Of a DNA stretch of 64,000 bases, positions 31,879 through 40,954 are shown one piece after another (position 1 is the first letter of the stretch; every line of letters begins with the position of its first letter). The notes below the pieces were generated by a model, which saw only the letters and a list, made by a program, of their open reading frames with translations, searched no databases and was not told the origin of the DNA. Source of the stretch: Pelobacter sp. (GTDB taxonomy: Bacteria > Desulfobacterota > Desulfuromonadia > Geobacterales > Pseudopelobacteraceae); contig JAVBXN010000002.1 of the NCBI GenBank assembly GCA_030824515.1, positions 1 to 64,000 of the forward strand, written 5' to 3'. Made by a program: the position numbers and the translations under genes.

Positions 31879-33957
31879 TTATGCGGATTCGGATAATGCA
31901 GCTGTTCCGTGATCTTCCATATTGCTGAACCAGACGGTAAAAACCGTCCCCCTGCCGGCGACACTGGCCACCTCGATCCGACCTCCATGAGCTTCAACAA
32001 TCTTGCGACACTGATACAGCCCTATACCAAGTCCATGGCTCTTTGATGTCCTGAATGGCTTGAACAGCTCGTTGCGGATATAATTGGAAGTCATACCGCA
32101 CCCCCAATCCGTAACCCGGATATATGGAGCCGAACCGGAACCGACTTCTATGACAACCGGCTCATGCGACTCTGACGCCTCAATGCCGTTCATCAACAGG
32201 TTCATGACAACATTTCGGATCTGCTCCTCTTCAACACTCACCATGACCGGCTTTCCCGAAACAATGATTTTGAAGCCGGTTACCGATTCAGCGGTATTTT
32301 TGACCAACTCCAGCAGGTCAATCAGCTGTGGATTATGGACTTCCTTCTCACCCAGGTTTTTCAATCGGGCAATCAGCTTCTGCATCCTGAAAACGGTGTT
32401 GCCCAACGACTCAAGCATGTCCTGCTGAAATTCGGGATTTTGAATATGCCGGGCGGCATTTTCAACAATCAGGGAAAGATTTGAAACCTGGTTTTTAAGA
32501 TCATGCGCAACAAATGTGGCCACATTTCCAATCGCTTCTATTTCACGGGTATGGGAGATCTGCTCCGAAAGTTTCTGGTGCAGAATGGCGAGCGAAGCCT
32601 GCCTGGCAATCGTTTTCATCAAATCGTAATCTTCATAGATATAGGTTTCATCATCCTTTATTATACGCCCCAGGGCGATAAACCCTTCCAGATGCGTACC
32701 GTCAAAGAGTGGAACAATGAATGATATCTCGTTATTCCTGAAGAAATGACTGTTTTCAGACATGATTTCAGGGTTTTCATCCTTGATGCAGACTACCCAA
32801 TCATTCTTTTCCATAAAGCCAACCAGAGAATTTTCCCGCGCAATGCTGCCGCTGATCGATTCCATGCGATAGTTGGCCGTCACACCGTATTCGCCGCAAC
32901 TGTCCTCGTACAGAAACAGGGCAGCTCCGTCGATTCCGAAAATATCGCAATAGGCGGCAAGAATCCGTTCCAGCAGTTCATCTGAAGTGAGTGATGTGGA
33001 AAGTTCCCGGGTGAAACTCAGCCACTGGGTCCGGTAATCGTGCTTATGCTGGTAGAAATTTTTGTGCAGTGCAACCTTAACTTCGCGCCGGACTCGCCCG
33101 GACAGCATCAGGATCAAAAGCGCAATACCAAGCAGGAATACAAATGATACGGTTACTGTGCGGGGAAAAGAAACGCCAAAATGCTGCATCCCTTCCCCGA
33201 GAAAACCGATCAGCAACAGATAAATACCGACTGCGACAAGAACAACCGATTTGAATGCCGCCTGACGTGAAACCTGAATCCGGACCTTCCCGCGCACTCT
33301 TAACATGGAATAAGCCATCATCGCTGCAGCCACCAGATACATCAGGGAGCGAACCGGAAGATAGCTCATATTAAGAGTGCGGTACAGCAAGGCCTGACTG
33401 TAGTAGAAAATCAGTACCGCAAGTATGGTTCCAATACCTATAACGTCGAACTTGATCTTGAACTGGGCGCTGGGTGAAGCATTGGCAAAGGTTTTCTCAA
33501 AGTTCACCAAACCGCACACAAGCCACACCATGATCCCAAGATAATAGAAATAGCCGATGTTATTAAGAAAGAGAATCCGCTCTGCAGGAAAATCAGGTGC
33601 ATAGAAAAATATGTCGAGCGGCTCGATGAACGGTAACAGCACGGGCAAAAATGACAGGGCTATTACCGCTTGCAGTGGACGGCCGATTTTCCATGGACCG
33701 GCCTGTCGCGCGAATGTCAGACTGCTGATAAGCCATAAGGGGGGGAGGAGGGACTCGGTAATCAACGCGCACCGCTTCCAAAATATGGCATCCACGCCAG
33801 CAGTGAGTGCCATCAGATCAAACAGCTCCAGCAGTGCGGTTACAACAAGCGCCGCACAGAAATACAGCCCGGAGCGTGAGCGGTCCCTGGCAAGGGACAA
33901 ACCGGTCAGCGCCAGCAAAGCAACCACCGCAGTTATGGATATAACCGTATTGTTCAT
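31879..33957 (-). CDS. prsK: PrsK: membrane histidine kinase of the PEP-CTERM system
   Basis: 692 residues from the ATG at 33957 (weak ribosome site; a TTG at 33999 is possible). About nine N-terminal membrane helices (TAVVALLALTGLSLA, GIGTILAVLIFYYSQ, AFKSVVLVAVGIYLLLIGFLGE, TVSFVFLLGIALLILML) are followed by a GAF domain (ELLERILAAYCDIFGIDGAALFLYED) and a kinase core with phospho-acceptor His in ATFVAHDLKNQVSNL. ATP-binding boxes are VMNLLMNGIEA, RVTDWGCGMT and GLGIGLYQCRKIVEAHGG. This is the PrsK architecture of exosortase loci. It pairs with PrsR ten bases downstream. The membrane domain may sense envelope state; the signal is not known. Confidence 0.93.
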   Translation of the reverse strand: MNNTVISITAVVALLALTGLSLARDRSRSGLYFCAALVVTALLELFDLMALTAGVDAIFWKRCALITESLLPPLWLISSLTFARQAGPWKIGRPLQAVIALSFLPVLLPFIEPLDIFFYAPDFPAERILFLNNIGYFYYLGIMVWLVCGLVNFEKTFANASPSAQFKIKFDVIGIGTILAVLIFYYSQALLYRTLNMSYLPVRSLMYLVAAAMMAYSMLRVRGKVRIQVSRQAAFKSVVLVAVGIYLLLIGFLGEGMQHFGVSFPRTVTVSFVFLLGIALLILMLSGRVRREVKVALHKNFYQHKHDYRTQWLSFTRELSTSLTSDELLERILAAYCDIFGIDGAALFLYEDSCGEYGVTANYRMESISGSIARENSLVGFMEKNDWVVCIKDENPEIMSENSHFFRNNEISFIVPLFDGTHLEGFIALGRIIKDDETYIYEDYDLMKTIARQASLAILHQKLSEQISHTREIEAIGNVATFVAHDLKNQVSNLSLIVENAARHIQNPEFQQDMLESLGNTVFRMQKLIARLKNLGEKEVHNPQLIDLLELVKNTAESVTGFKIIVSGKPVMVSVEEEQIRNVVMNLLMNGIEASESHEPVVIEVGSGSAPYIRVTDWGCGMTSNYIRNELFKPFRTSKSHGLGIGLYQCRKIVEAHGGRIEVASVAGRGTVFTVWFSNMEDHGTAALSESA

Positions 33958-34032
33958 ATTCGCTTTCAGGCTACTTTCGCGTACCGCGTTCCAGCCCAAT
34001 AATCTTTAAACCTTAAACTTAACAATGCAGTT

Positions 34033-34153
34033 AAGCGCCGATAAACGCAGATACACGCAGATAAAAACTTGAAAACAGATAATCTAAGGCTCTTGGATTA
34101 TATAAAAGGCTTTTGACTTACTCGGCGTGCATCCGTCTTTATCGGCGCGGTTA
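34033..34153. repeat. Inverted repeat pair between the nucleotide-sugar dehydrogenase and prsK
   Basis: AAGCGCCGATAAACGCAGATACACGCAGA at 34033-34061 and an imperfect reverse complement at 34122-34153 (read on the minus strand as CGCGCCGATAAAGACGGATGCACGCCGA) bound 60 bases of AT-rich DNA. CGCCGATAAA-type elements of this kind are dispersed through many proteobacterial genomes. It fills most of the gap downstream of the dehydrogenase gene and could form a long hairpin. Confidence 0.65.
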
Positions 34154-34162
34154 TACTTCGTT

Positions 34163-35449
34163 TTACAGCCTCCAGACCCTTATGCCGGCGGCCTTTAACT
34201 CTTGCTTGTCAAAGATCCCTTTGACGTCAACCAATACCGGATTATCAGGCATCAATCGCATCAGATCAGCGACACCCCAGGCTCGGAATAACTCATGAGA
34301 CACCGCCGCCACTACGGCCGCAGAAGGTTTGAGGTCTGCTTCGGGACAAAGCGTGACGCCGTACTCATGAATAGCCTCGTCAGGATCCGCACACGGGTCG
34401 CACACCTGAACATCGACACCGTAATCCTCCAGCTCGCGTATTATATCGATTACCTTGGAGTTACGCAGATCAGGGCAATCCTCCTTAAAGGTCAAACCAA
34501 GAACAGTGACCCTGTTTCCGAGGATATTATGGCCGGAGTGGATCATCTCCTTTACGGTTCGCTGGGCAATGAATTTGCCCATGCCGTCATTGATACGACG
34601 GCCGGCCAGGATTACCTGTGGGATGTAACCTACCTTTTCGGCCTTGTGGGTCAAGTAGTACGGGTCGACACCGATACAGTGCCCACCCACCAGTCCCGGC
34701 TTGAATTTGAGAAAATTCCACTTGGTACCGGCCGCCTCCAAAACCTCGTTGGTATCGACCCCCAGGCGGTCAAAGATCAGCGCCAGTTCATTCATCAGAG
34801 CAATATTCAGGTCTCGTTGGGTATTTTCGATAACCTTGGCGGCCTCGGCCACCTTGATCGATGTTGCCCGGTGAACTCCGGCGGTCACAACCGATTCATA
34901 GACTCCGGCAACAATCTCCAGGGTCGCTGCATCCTGACCGGACACCACCTTTTTGATCCTGGTAAAAGTGTGCTCCTTATCACCTGGATTGATACGCTCG
35001 GGGCTGTAGCCAACCGTGAAGTCAGTCCCGCATTTTAGCCCTGAAAACCGTTCCAGAACTGGTACGCACTCATCCTCGGTCACGCCCGGATAAACGGTTG
35101 ACTCATAGACAACGATATCACCCTTTTTCAGCGCCTTGCCGACCGTCTCCGAAGCCCTGAGCATAAGAGTCAGATCTGGCTGATGCGCCTCATCCACCGG
35201 AGTAGGCACTGCCACGATGTGAAAATTGGCCAGGGCAAGTTCCTCAGTCTTTTCGGTAAATAGAATATCAGCGCTCAGCAGCTCCTCGCTGGCCACTTCG
35301 CCGGTCCGATCATGCCCCGCCTTGAGTTCACTGATCCTGACTGGATTGATATCGAAACCGACCGTCCGGCGCACCTTGCCAAAAGCGACAGCAACCGGCA
35401 GTCCAACATAACCGAGACCAACAACAGAAATAATTTGTTCAGAACTCAC
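34163..35449 (-). CDS. UDP-sugar dehydrogenase (TviB/WbpO type)
   Basis: 428 residues. Rossmann motif SVVGLGYVGLPVAVAFG with NAD-binding glycines, VAVPTPVDEAHQPDL, then YSPERINPGDKEHTF, the catalytic Cys in PGLVGGHCIGVDPYYL, and C-terminal VTVLGLTFKEDCPDLRNSKV. It oxidises a UDP-hexose or UDP-N-acetylhexosamine to the uronate by a four-electron, two-NAD reaction. Motif order fits the TviB/WbpO/WbpA subgroup (UDP-GalNAc or UDP-GlcNAc dehydrogenase) more than plain UDP-glucose dehydrogenase; substrate choice is not certain. It lies between xrtA and prsK and probably supplies acidic sugars to the linked polysaccharide. Confidence 0.9.
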   Translation of the reverse strand: MSSEQIISVVGLGYVGLPVAVAFGKVRRTVGFDINPVRISELKAGHDRTGEVASEELLSADILFTEKTEELALANFHIVAVPTPVDEAHQPDLTLMLRASETVGKALKKGDIVVYESTVYPGVTEDECVPVLERFSGLKCGTDFTVGYSPERINPGDKEHTFTRIKKVVSGQDAATLEIVAGVYESVVTAGVHRATSIKVAEAAKVIENTQRDLNIALMNELALIFDRLGVDTNEVLEAAGTKWNFLKFKPGLVGGHCIGVDPYYLTHKAEKVGYIPQVILAGRRINDGMGKFIAQRTVKEMIHSGHNILGNRVTVLGLTFKEDCPDLRNSKVIDIIRELEDYGVDVQVCDPCADPDEAIHEYGVTLCPEADLKPSAAVVAAVSHELFRAWGVADLMRLMPDNPVLVDVKGIFDKQELKAAGIRVWRL

Positions 35450-35586
35450 GTTTCATCCTTTTCAAAACTAAAATTAGAATATTACTTTCCAATCGGCACA
35501 GAAAGGTAACAATAATTATGCAGGTAACGGCCCTACCGTTTACGGCAATCCAATCAAATCCGGCCGATCACGGTAGACTCGGGCAT

Positions 35587-37179
35587 TTAACCAGGCAGAA
35601 ATCCTTGTATAGTAGGGAAGACATCCCTTAAAAAACGTTCTCCAATAGCTATGGCAGCCTGTTGGTCTGTTTCAAATGGCACCGAAATGCGGATAAAAGC
35701 GGTGTCCCGGCGCCTGTACAATAAGGAATTGGTTATCTCTGCAAGTTTGAGGGAATATTCGTCATTAATGGTCTTACTCCGTGCCTGGAACCAATAAATG
35801 AAGACTTCTTTGTCTGATCCTTTCTGATAAACTGACTGCACCAAATTTATCTCAGTTCCGCTTAGATTCATCACTTTTTTTCCCGTCGAAACTTCATACC
35901 AGCCGCTTCCAGGCAGGCAATGTTTAGGAGAATGGATACCTCCACTGTCCTTGCCGCCGCCATGATAACCGATGTACAGACTCACCTTCTTTCCATCTGT
36001 ACTCACATACTGGCGAGCGAGAGTATCGGTTGCCTTCAGCACCTTCTGAACATTGGCCGACAGGTAGGATTCGCCAACCATGCGCCAGCTGGAAATTGTA
36101 GTTGGAAATTGATCAAACGACTTCTTGATCGGAACCTGCAGATCCTGATGAATATTTATGTACAAGCCGGCTGCGCCAAACATGATCAAAACAGCGACAA
36201 AAATGGGTATGGAGACACAGCAGTTTTCGCTCACGTCCTTTTTTTTCAGCTCCTTCACTTCTAATACTTCAAGGCTTTCCTTCTGTTCCCTGTCCTCTGT
36301 TCTCTGTACACTGTCCTCTGCCAACTGCCTTTTGTCCTCTGTCTTCTTCCCCAATCGCATCAAAACAGCTCCGAAAGAGACCAACATCACCATTGCCAAT
36401 CCGAAAACAGCGAGGCCTGCAAATTCATGAAAGAAACCTTGAGCTGCCTTCTCTCCCCAGTGTTGTGCAAGCAGGCCGGTTATAATAACCCGCATGGCAT
36501 TGGTGAAAATCGCAATGGGAATCGCAGAACAGATCAGTAGCCATCGTTTCCATGGAGCAATCTTTATAAAGAACGCAAATGCGACTGCAAGTGCAAGCAG
36601 AGATATCAGCGAGCGGATACCGCTGCAGGCGTCCGCAACTTCAAGCGTTGTAGCCGGGAACATGATGATATTGCCTTCACGCACAACCACGACACCGATA
36701 ACTTTCAGTGAGAGGACAGAAACCTTGGTAACAAACAATTTCAGCGGAAATGCAACCGCATCGTAGATTATATAGGGAATCGGAACCATGAAGAACAGGT
36801 AGCCAATCGGCAAGGTAATCGCACGGAATACAGCGGGACCGAAAAAGGAGAGAACCAGCCCGGCCAGCAGAACTATCAACGATGAACGCATCGTGAAATA
36901 CTCTGTTCCAAGCCAACCGATCAACAGCTGAAAAAGGCCGAAGATAATTACCAGTAAACCTGGTTTCCAGGTTACTACCCTGGTGTCCTTAATCTCTGGC
37001 CATCTGGTGTAAAAGAAATAGCCGGCAATTAGCGGGACGAGAAAACCATGCGAGTAGTTTTCGTCCTGAGACCATTGCTGCACCATCTCCGGAACAATTT
37101 TGGCATAAATAGCAATCAGAAGGAGTAGCAGAACCATCAGGTGCCAGCGACACGTTTTCAGCGACTCGTAAAAAGTCAT
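35587..37179 (-). CDS. xrtA: Exosortase A fused to an EpsI-type domain
   Basis: 530 residues. The first 270 are an exosortase: about eight membrane helices with catalytic Cys185 (EVADACSGIRSL), Arg230 (IFTNAMRVIITG) and His251 (GFFHEFAGLAVFG), the three residues that define the family. Residues about 275-315 are a charged linker encoded by a low-complexity repeat (36281-36350). Residues about 325-525 form a membrane-anchored EpsI/DUF3485-like domain (SFDQFPTTISSWRMVGESYL, GIHSPKHCLPGSGWYEV). XrtA cuts PEP-CTERM tails; EpsI has an unclear role in the linked polysaccharide. The fusion is known in other exosortase A loci. It is followed 32 bases upstream by the phosphatase-like gene. Confidence 0.94.
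   Translation of the reverse strand: MTFYESLKTCRWHLMVLLLLLIAIYAKIVPEMVQQWSQDENYSHGFLVPLIAGYFFYTRWPEIKDTRVVTWKPGLLVIIFGLFQLLIGWLGTEYFTMRSSLIVLLAGLVLSFFGPAVFRAITLPIGYLFFMVPIPYIIYDAVAFPLKLFVTKVSVLSLKVIGVVVVREGNIIMFPATTLEVADACSGIRSLISLLALAVAFAFFIKIAPWKRWLLICSAIPIAIFTNAMRVIITGLLAQHWGEKAAQGFFHEFAGLAVFGLAMVMLVSFGAVLMRLGKKTEDKRQLAEDSVQRTEDREQKESLEVLEVKELKKKDVSENCCVSIPIFVAVLIMFGAAGLYINIHQDLQVPIKKSFDQFPTTISSWRMVGESYLSANVQKVLKATDTLARQYVSTDGKKVSLYIGYHGGGKDSGGIHSPKHCLPGSGWYEVSTGKKVMNLSGTEINLVQSVYQKGSDKEVFIYWFQARSKTINDEYSLKLAEITNSLLYRRRDTAFIRISVPFETDQQAAIAIGERFLRDVFPTIQGFLPG
36281..36350. repeat. Low-complexity TCCTCTG/TTCTCTG repeat inside xrtA
   Basis: On the plus strand the stretch is built of degenerate heptamers such as TGTCCTC, TGTTCTC, TGTACAC and TGTCCTC, with six CTCTG or CCTCTG units. 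Read as protein on the minus strand it gives a Glu/Asp/Lys/Arg/Gln-rich linker (TEDKRQLAEDSVQRTEDREQ). Heptamer tracts like this are usually intergenic; here one joins the exosortase and EpsI domains in frame. Confidence 0.75.
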
Positions 37180-37211
37180 TTATGCCCCCGATAACTTAAA
37201 AAGTTGCAACC

Positions 37212-38225
37212 TTATAGCACAGTCCTGATAACATCTGCAATCACTGGGAGGTGGTCTGAGCCGACATCCGGCCCAACCTGGCACATTTTCGGGATAAGAC
37301 CTTCATCGGTGAGGATATGATCGATACGGACCGCTAGAGGCACACCACGAAAACTGGCATGCTCTGTCCAGCCAAAACCTAGACCCACACTTGAAAAAGC
37401 ATTGTTGTAACCGCTCCATATCTTTCGGTAAATGGCACTTTCCACCGGCATGTTGAAGTCACCGGCAATGACTACCGACATATTCAATAATTTAATGGAA
37501 CGCTGCACTTCACTGGCAGTTTTCAGGCGATGTTCCGTTTCACGTTTCAGCAAATCCGAGCGGGTAAAACTTACTATAGTTTTCCGGTCCAGAACGTTTT
37601 GCATTCCATATCGTGGACTTGGCAGGTGAACATTACAGAATGTAACATCTCCACCAGGCACAGAAACCTTACATTGCAGCAATGAAGTACGTGGCCACAC
37701 ATGGGGCGGGTGCAGAGTCAGCAGCGGACTTCCAGAGTGCAATGGATAACGAGACATAATTGCCAATCCGCCATCCTGAAAAATCTGCCACCCTTTCGGC
37801 AATAGCAATTTAATATCTCGCGGGCACTCCTGCAAAGCGACAATATCCGCCGACACTTCATTTATAAGTGCGTTCAAACGAGACCGATTGAATTGTCCTG
37901 ATTGAATATTGCAGGTAAGCACCCGAATAGCAGGCTTTTCAGGAAGAACGGACATTGAGATGATTTTGCGAAAAGGCAGGTTGAATCCCATGAAAGAAAA
38001 AATGGTTATCAAGAATATAATTATCAGTGGACTAATTTGTTGGCGGTTATAGCGTAGAATTAATGGGAGAAGTATGAAAAGCGGCAGCAAGAGCATCCAT
38101 CGTGGTCCAAAAAGCAGAAGCGTTGCCGGCCACCAATGGTCGCCGGCAACGCGCATGAAAACAACTAGACAAACAGTAAGCAATAACCAGCTAAATACTA
38201 TTCTGGAAAAGCATCTGCGAGTCAC
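37212..38225 (-). CDS. Membrane-anchored endonuclease/exonuclease/phosphatase-family protein
   Basis: 337 residues; the GTG at 38225 shares its last bases with the stop of the upstream gene (GTGA overlap). Three N-terminal membrane helices (IVFSWLLLTVCLVVFM, MLLLPLFILLPLIL, PLIIIFLITIFSFMGF) precede an EEP fold: RVLTCNIQSGQFN, DIVALQECPRD, GLAIMSRYPLHSGS, TFCNVHLPSP, VIAGDFNMPVESA, IDHILTDEG and GSDHLPVIADV, with the Asn, Glu, Asp, Asn and His of the metal site. Family members cleave phosphodiesters in DNA, lipids or inositols. The membrane anchor and location between xrtA and a secreted protein argue for a lipid- or glycan-linked phosphate as substrate; this is an inference. Confidence 0.85.
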   Translation of the reverse strand: MTRRCFSRIVFSWLLLTVCLVVFMRVAGDHWWPATLLLFGPRWMLLLPLFILLPLILRYNRQQISPLIIIFLITIFSFMGFNLPFRKIISMSVLPEKPAIRVLTCNIQSGQFNRSRLNALINEVSADIVALQECPRDIKLLLPKGWQIFQDGGLAIMSRYPLHSGSPLLTLHPPHVWPRTSLLQCKVSVPGGDVTFCNVHLPSPRYGMQNVLDRKTIVSFTRSDLLKRETEHRLKTASEVQRSIKLLNMSVVIAGDFNMPVESAIYRKIWSGYNNAFSSVGLGFGWTEHASFRGVPLAVRIDHILTDEGLIPKMCQVGPDVGSDHLPVIADVIRTVL

Positions 38226-40681
38226 GGTTCCACTTTGGGTAAAGGAGGAGCTACCTTGATTACATTTTGTACCTGAGCCGGAGCATCAATAAACCTGGTT
38301 TCATTTCCTTGAAAATCAACAGCTGTCACAACGTACTTTGTTGAGCCATCAACGGCCCCTAACCAGTCGATATAACGAAATGTACCGGTACTGTTATAAT
38401 CAGATGACGCTGGTATCGAGGCGATTCTGCTTTTTTGCCGATCGGCCATTGGAGTGGAATTAGTGAGTGGTGCCCCGCCATCTTTTGCATAAATATTATA
38501 GAAGCGAATCATTGATGCATCCGTGGGAGCATTCCATTTCAGCAAATACTGCCCATCTGCTGTAGCCGGAGCTTCCTTATGGTTGGACTGCACCACTATG
38601 GACGGAGGAGCAGTTGTATAAAAAGAACTTTTGCCCCCTGGGTCAGCCGGATATCCGCTCTCTTGAAGTTGCTGGGTGATATTACCATCTGCATCAAGGG
38701 TAACTTTCCAGACATTGCTCAAGGTACGACTTTCCAATCCGCTGTGTTCAAGAGAGGTTACAGCATAATACCGCGTACTGTTGACGGACTGGGTAGCATC
38801 ATAAGTCCATGAAATATCAGTCCACTTACCCCCTCTGTTATTGTATGGAATCGATCCCAATGGTGTCCATGTTGAGTTGTTATCAGAACTCCACACCCTG
38901 AACTGCTTGATTTCACGCGGAGAAGGTGGAAGATCTGTAGATTCGTTAGGCCATCCTCTTTTGGTGTATGTGCGAGTAGTAGTATAGTTGGGAGCTGATA
39001 TCGTGCCTTGATTAAAATCCCAGGCCAAACGAACACTGGCGCCACTTTTAGTTGCTGTCTTTATTTCAGGCGGATATGGATAGTAGGCAACTACATATGC
39101 CAGAGATACTTTATCATCATCAGTTACTGCCCCGGAATATGGGGAGTTAAACATTATCGATGCGAATGCGACCTTTGTCCCGTCAGGCGATTGGGACGGG
39201 CGCGGATAGCTATTATAGTTATCTTTGTATGTTTCTTCTGTTGTTACCAAAGGGGTGGCAAGCCTAGTATTAGTTTTCCCAAGCTGGTTCGTACTTTTGT
39301 AATGATTTTGCCATATTACAGCAGCCATCAATTTAGAGTCAAAAGTCTTGAAGTTTTCTATTGTTGGCCCAACTAATACGTTATAATCACTCCACGCTGT
39401 CCAGCTGGCATGCTGCCCCCCGAGATAAGTACCTGAGTCTCCCGATCCAAGCATATAATTTGAATTATTAACATCATACCAGGGAGGATTAGCAAAATTA
39501 TTTTGCACGTCAAGTACAAGCCTGCCAGGACAGCCTCCATTCCCCCACCTTAGTTTCATGGCAGGGATTGAGCCATATACATAACTATTGCAATCATGTG
39601 AAGAGCCAATACTTGCATAATGACCCCACCTATCAAACGACTCATGTCCAGCATATCCATTACCATAAGGGTTATGGGGAAGATTTGAAGATGAGGCTGC
39701 ATTATCCGTTGCTACTTTTATTTCTTCATTCACTCCAAATTTACCAGTTGCCGGATTCCAGGCTTCCCACGCTGGCCCGCCATCTGATGCGCTACCACTA
39801 TGTTTCAGCAACCAGTGCGGGCCAACATTATAATAATTTCCGTACAGATCTGCATTCGGACTGATAATAAATGAGGAACTGCCCCTAAAAAATACTTCCT
39901 GCAGAGCCGTCATACCTCCCCATGCCAAAGGGATGTTCATTCCACGTGCAGCCCCCCAGGAACTTACAACTGTATTACTATTTAAATCTATAGTTGTTAT
40001 TTTGTATGAATTTATCGGGTTTGGTGTTGGCAGAGCTTGCGCCGATCTATCTTGTACTACCAGGTATTTGTCGTTTGATGTTATTGAATCCTTGAATGCA
40101 AACTCTTTTGCACTTCCATCATTTATGTGAAGCAATAATGATCTTGACATTGCATTATTTGAATCCAGTGTTACTTTATACAATTTATCAGATTCAGCAC
40201 CGATGAAGTCTGCAGTGCTATACGGGAATATTAGATACCCTAATTCATTATGGAGCCAGTTGTAGCCGTTATTCTCAACCGATCCGCCACCACCAGTTCC
40301 TGCTCTCATCTTTGAACCGTCAGAGTTAACTATCCACCGTTTACCCTTGTCCCAATACGGGTCACTAGTTGCCCTTATAGATGTGAAATCGAAAAAGCCT
40401 ATTCTTGAACCGTCAAAGGACCAAGCTTCATTTGAATACTCTTTAGAAAAAATATCTGAACCTTTTGGCCCCCATGCAACTCTCCACACTTCAGTTAGAT
40501 AGTTAGTATCTTGCCATGTCAAGGTTTCAGGTTGCCAGAAATAATTAGGTGGGGCCTGTCCAGAATAAAAAGTTGCAGTAGAATGCCTTGATTTTCTAGA
40601 CATCACTTCGTCAAGATTTTGCTGAGAGGCAAAGGCGACCGATGTGACAAACAAAACCATCATTAGTATTATAGTTCGCAT
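38222..40681 (-). CDS. Large secreted protein with propeller-like and fibronectin-III-like regions
   Basis: 819 residues from the ATG at 40681 (GGAGG upstream). Signal peptide TIILMMVLFVTSVAFASQQ. About the first 550 residues have repeated Trp- and Asp-rich blocks resembling TolB/WD-type blades (GSDIFSKEYSNEAWSFDGSRIGFF, DKGKRWIVNSDGSKM, YPRPSQSPDGTKVAFASI). The last 270 residues show Fn3-type strands (SGASVRLAWDFNQGT, QFRVWSSDNNSTWTPLG, QYLLKWNAPTDASMIRFYNIYA). No PEP-CTERM tail or known catalytic motif is seen, though a Trp-rich carbohydrate-binding surface is possible. It is coupled to the membrane phosphodiesterase-like gene and sits in a low-GC zone. A weak -10 box (TATAAT, minus strand 40740-40745) lies in the 273-base upstream gap, which is otherwise blank. 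Confidence 0.72.
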   Translation of the reverse strand: MRTIILMMVLFVTSVAFASQQNLDEVMSRKSRHSTATFYSGQAPPNYFWQPETLTWQDTNYLTEVWRVAWGPKGSDIFSKEYSNEAWSFDGSRIGFFDFTSIRATSDPYWDKGKRWIVNSDGSKMRAGTGGGGSVENNGYNWLHNELGYLIFPYSTADFIGAESDKLYKVTLDSNNAMSRSLLLHINDGSAKEFAFKDSITSNDKYLVVQDRSAQALPTPNPINSYKITTIDLNSNTVVSSWGAARGMNIPLAWGGMTALQEVFFRGSSSFIISPNADLYGNYYNVGPHWLLKHSGSASDGGPAWEAWNPATGKFGVNEEIKVATDNAASSSNLPHNPYGNGYAGHESFDRWGHYASIGSSHDCNSYVYGSIPAMKLRWGNGGCPGRLVLDVQNNFANPPWYDVNNSNYMLGSGDSGTYLGGQHASWTAWSDYNVLVGPTIENFKTFDSKLMAAVIWQNHYKSTNQLGKTNTRLATPLVTTEETYKDNYNSYPRPSQSPDGTKVAFASIMFNSPYSGAVTDDDKVSLAYVVAYYPYPPEIKTATKSGASVRLAWDFNQGTISAPNYTTTRTYTKRGWPNESTDLPPSPREIKQFRVWSSDNNSTWTPLGSIPYNNRGGKWTDISWTYDATQSVNSTRYYAVTSLEHSGLESRTLSNVWKVTLDADGNITQQLQESGYPADPGGKSSFYTTAPPSIVVQSNHKEAPATADGQYLLKWNAPTDASMIRFYNIYAKDGGAPLTNSTPMADRQKSRIASIPASSDYNSTGTFRYIDWLGAVDGSTKYVVTAVDFQGNETRFIDAPAQVQNVIKVAPPLPKVEP

Positions 40682-40954
40682 ATGGCACCTCCAGAGATAA
40701 TATTTCTGTGAAATCATGACTTATTATGTTTAAGTTTAAATTATACTATTTTTCTACAAAAAAAACACAGTTCTCAAGCATTTATTTGTAATTGCTCAAG
40801 ATACTGTCTCTAACCATCCAGGCAGCTTACTTGGGTTTAGCGCTGAAAGCAGTTATATCAACTTTTATTGTATTCTACGCAAGGAATCACACATTGAATG
40901 TGACATATATCACGAGATCTAAACTAACTAAGGGGTTTTTAGATATTGGCATGA

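Noticed and set aside
37180-37211. Sigma-54-like element near xrtA (GTTGCAACC...AGCAC)
   Set aside because: Lacks the TGGCAC block and correct -24/-12 spacing on the minus strand.
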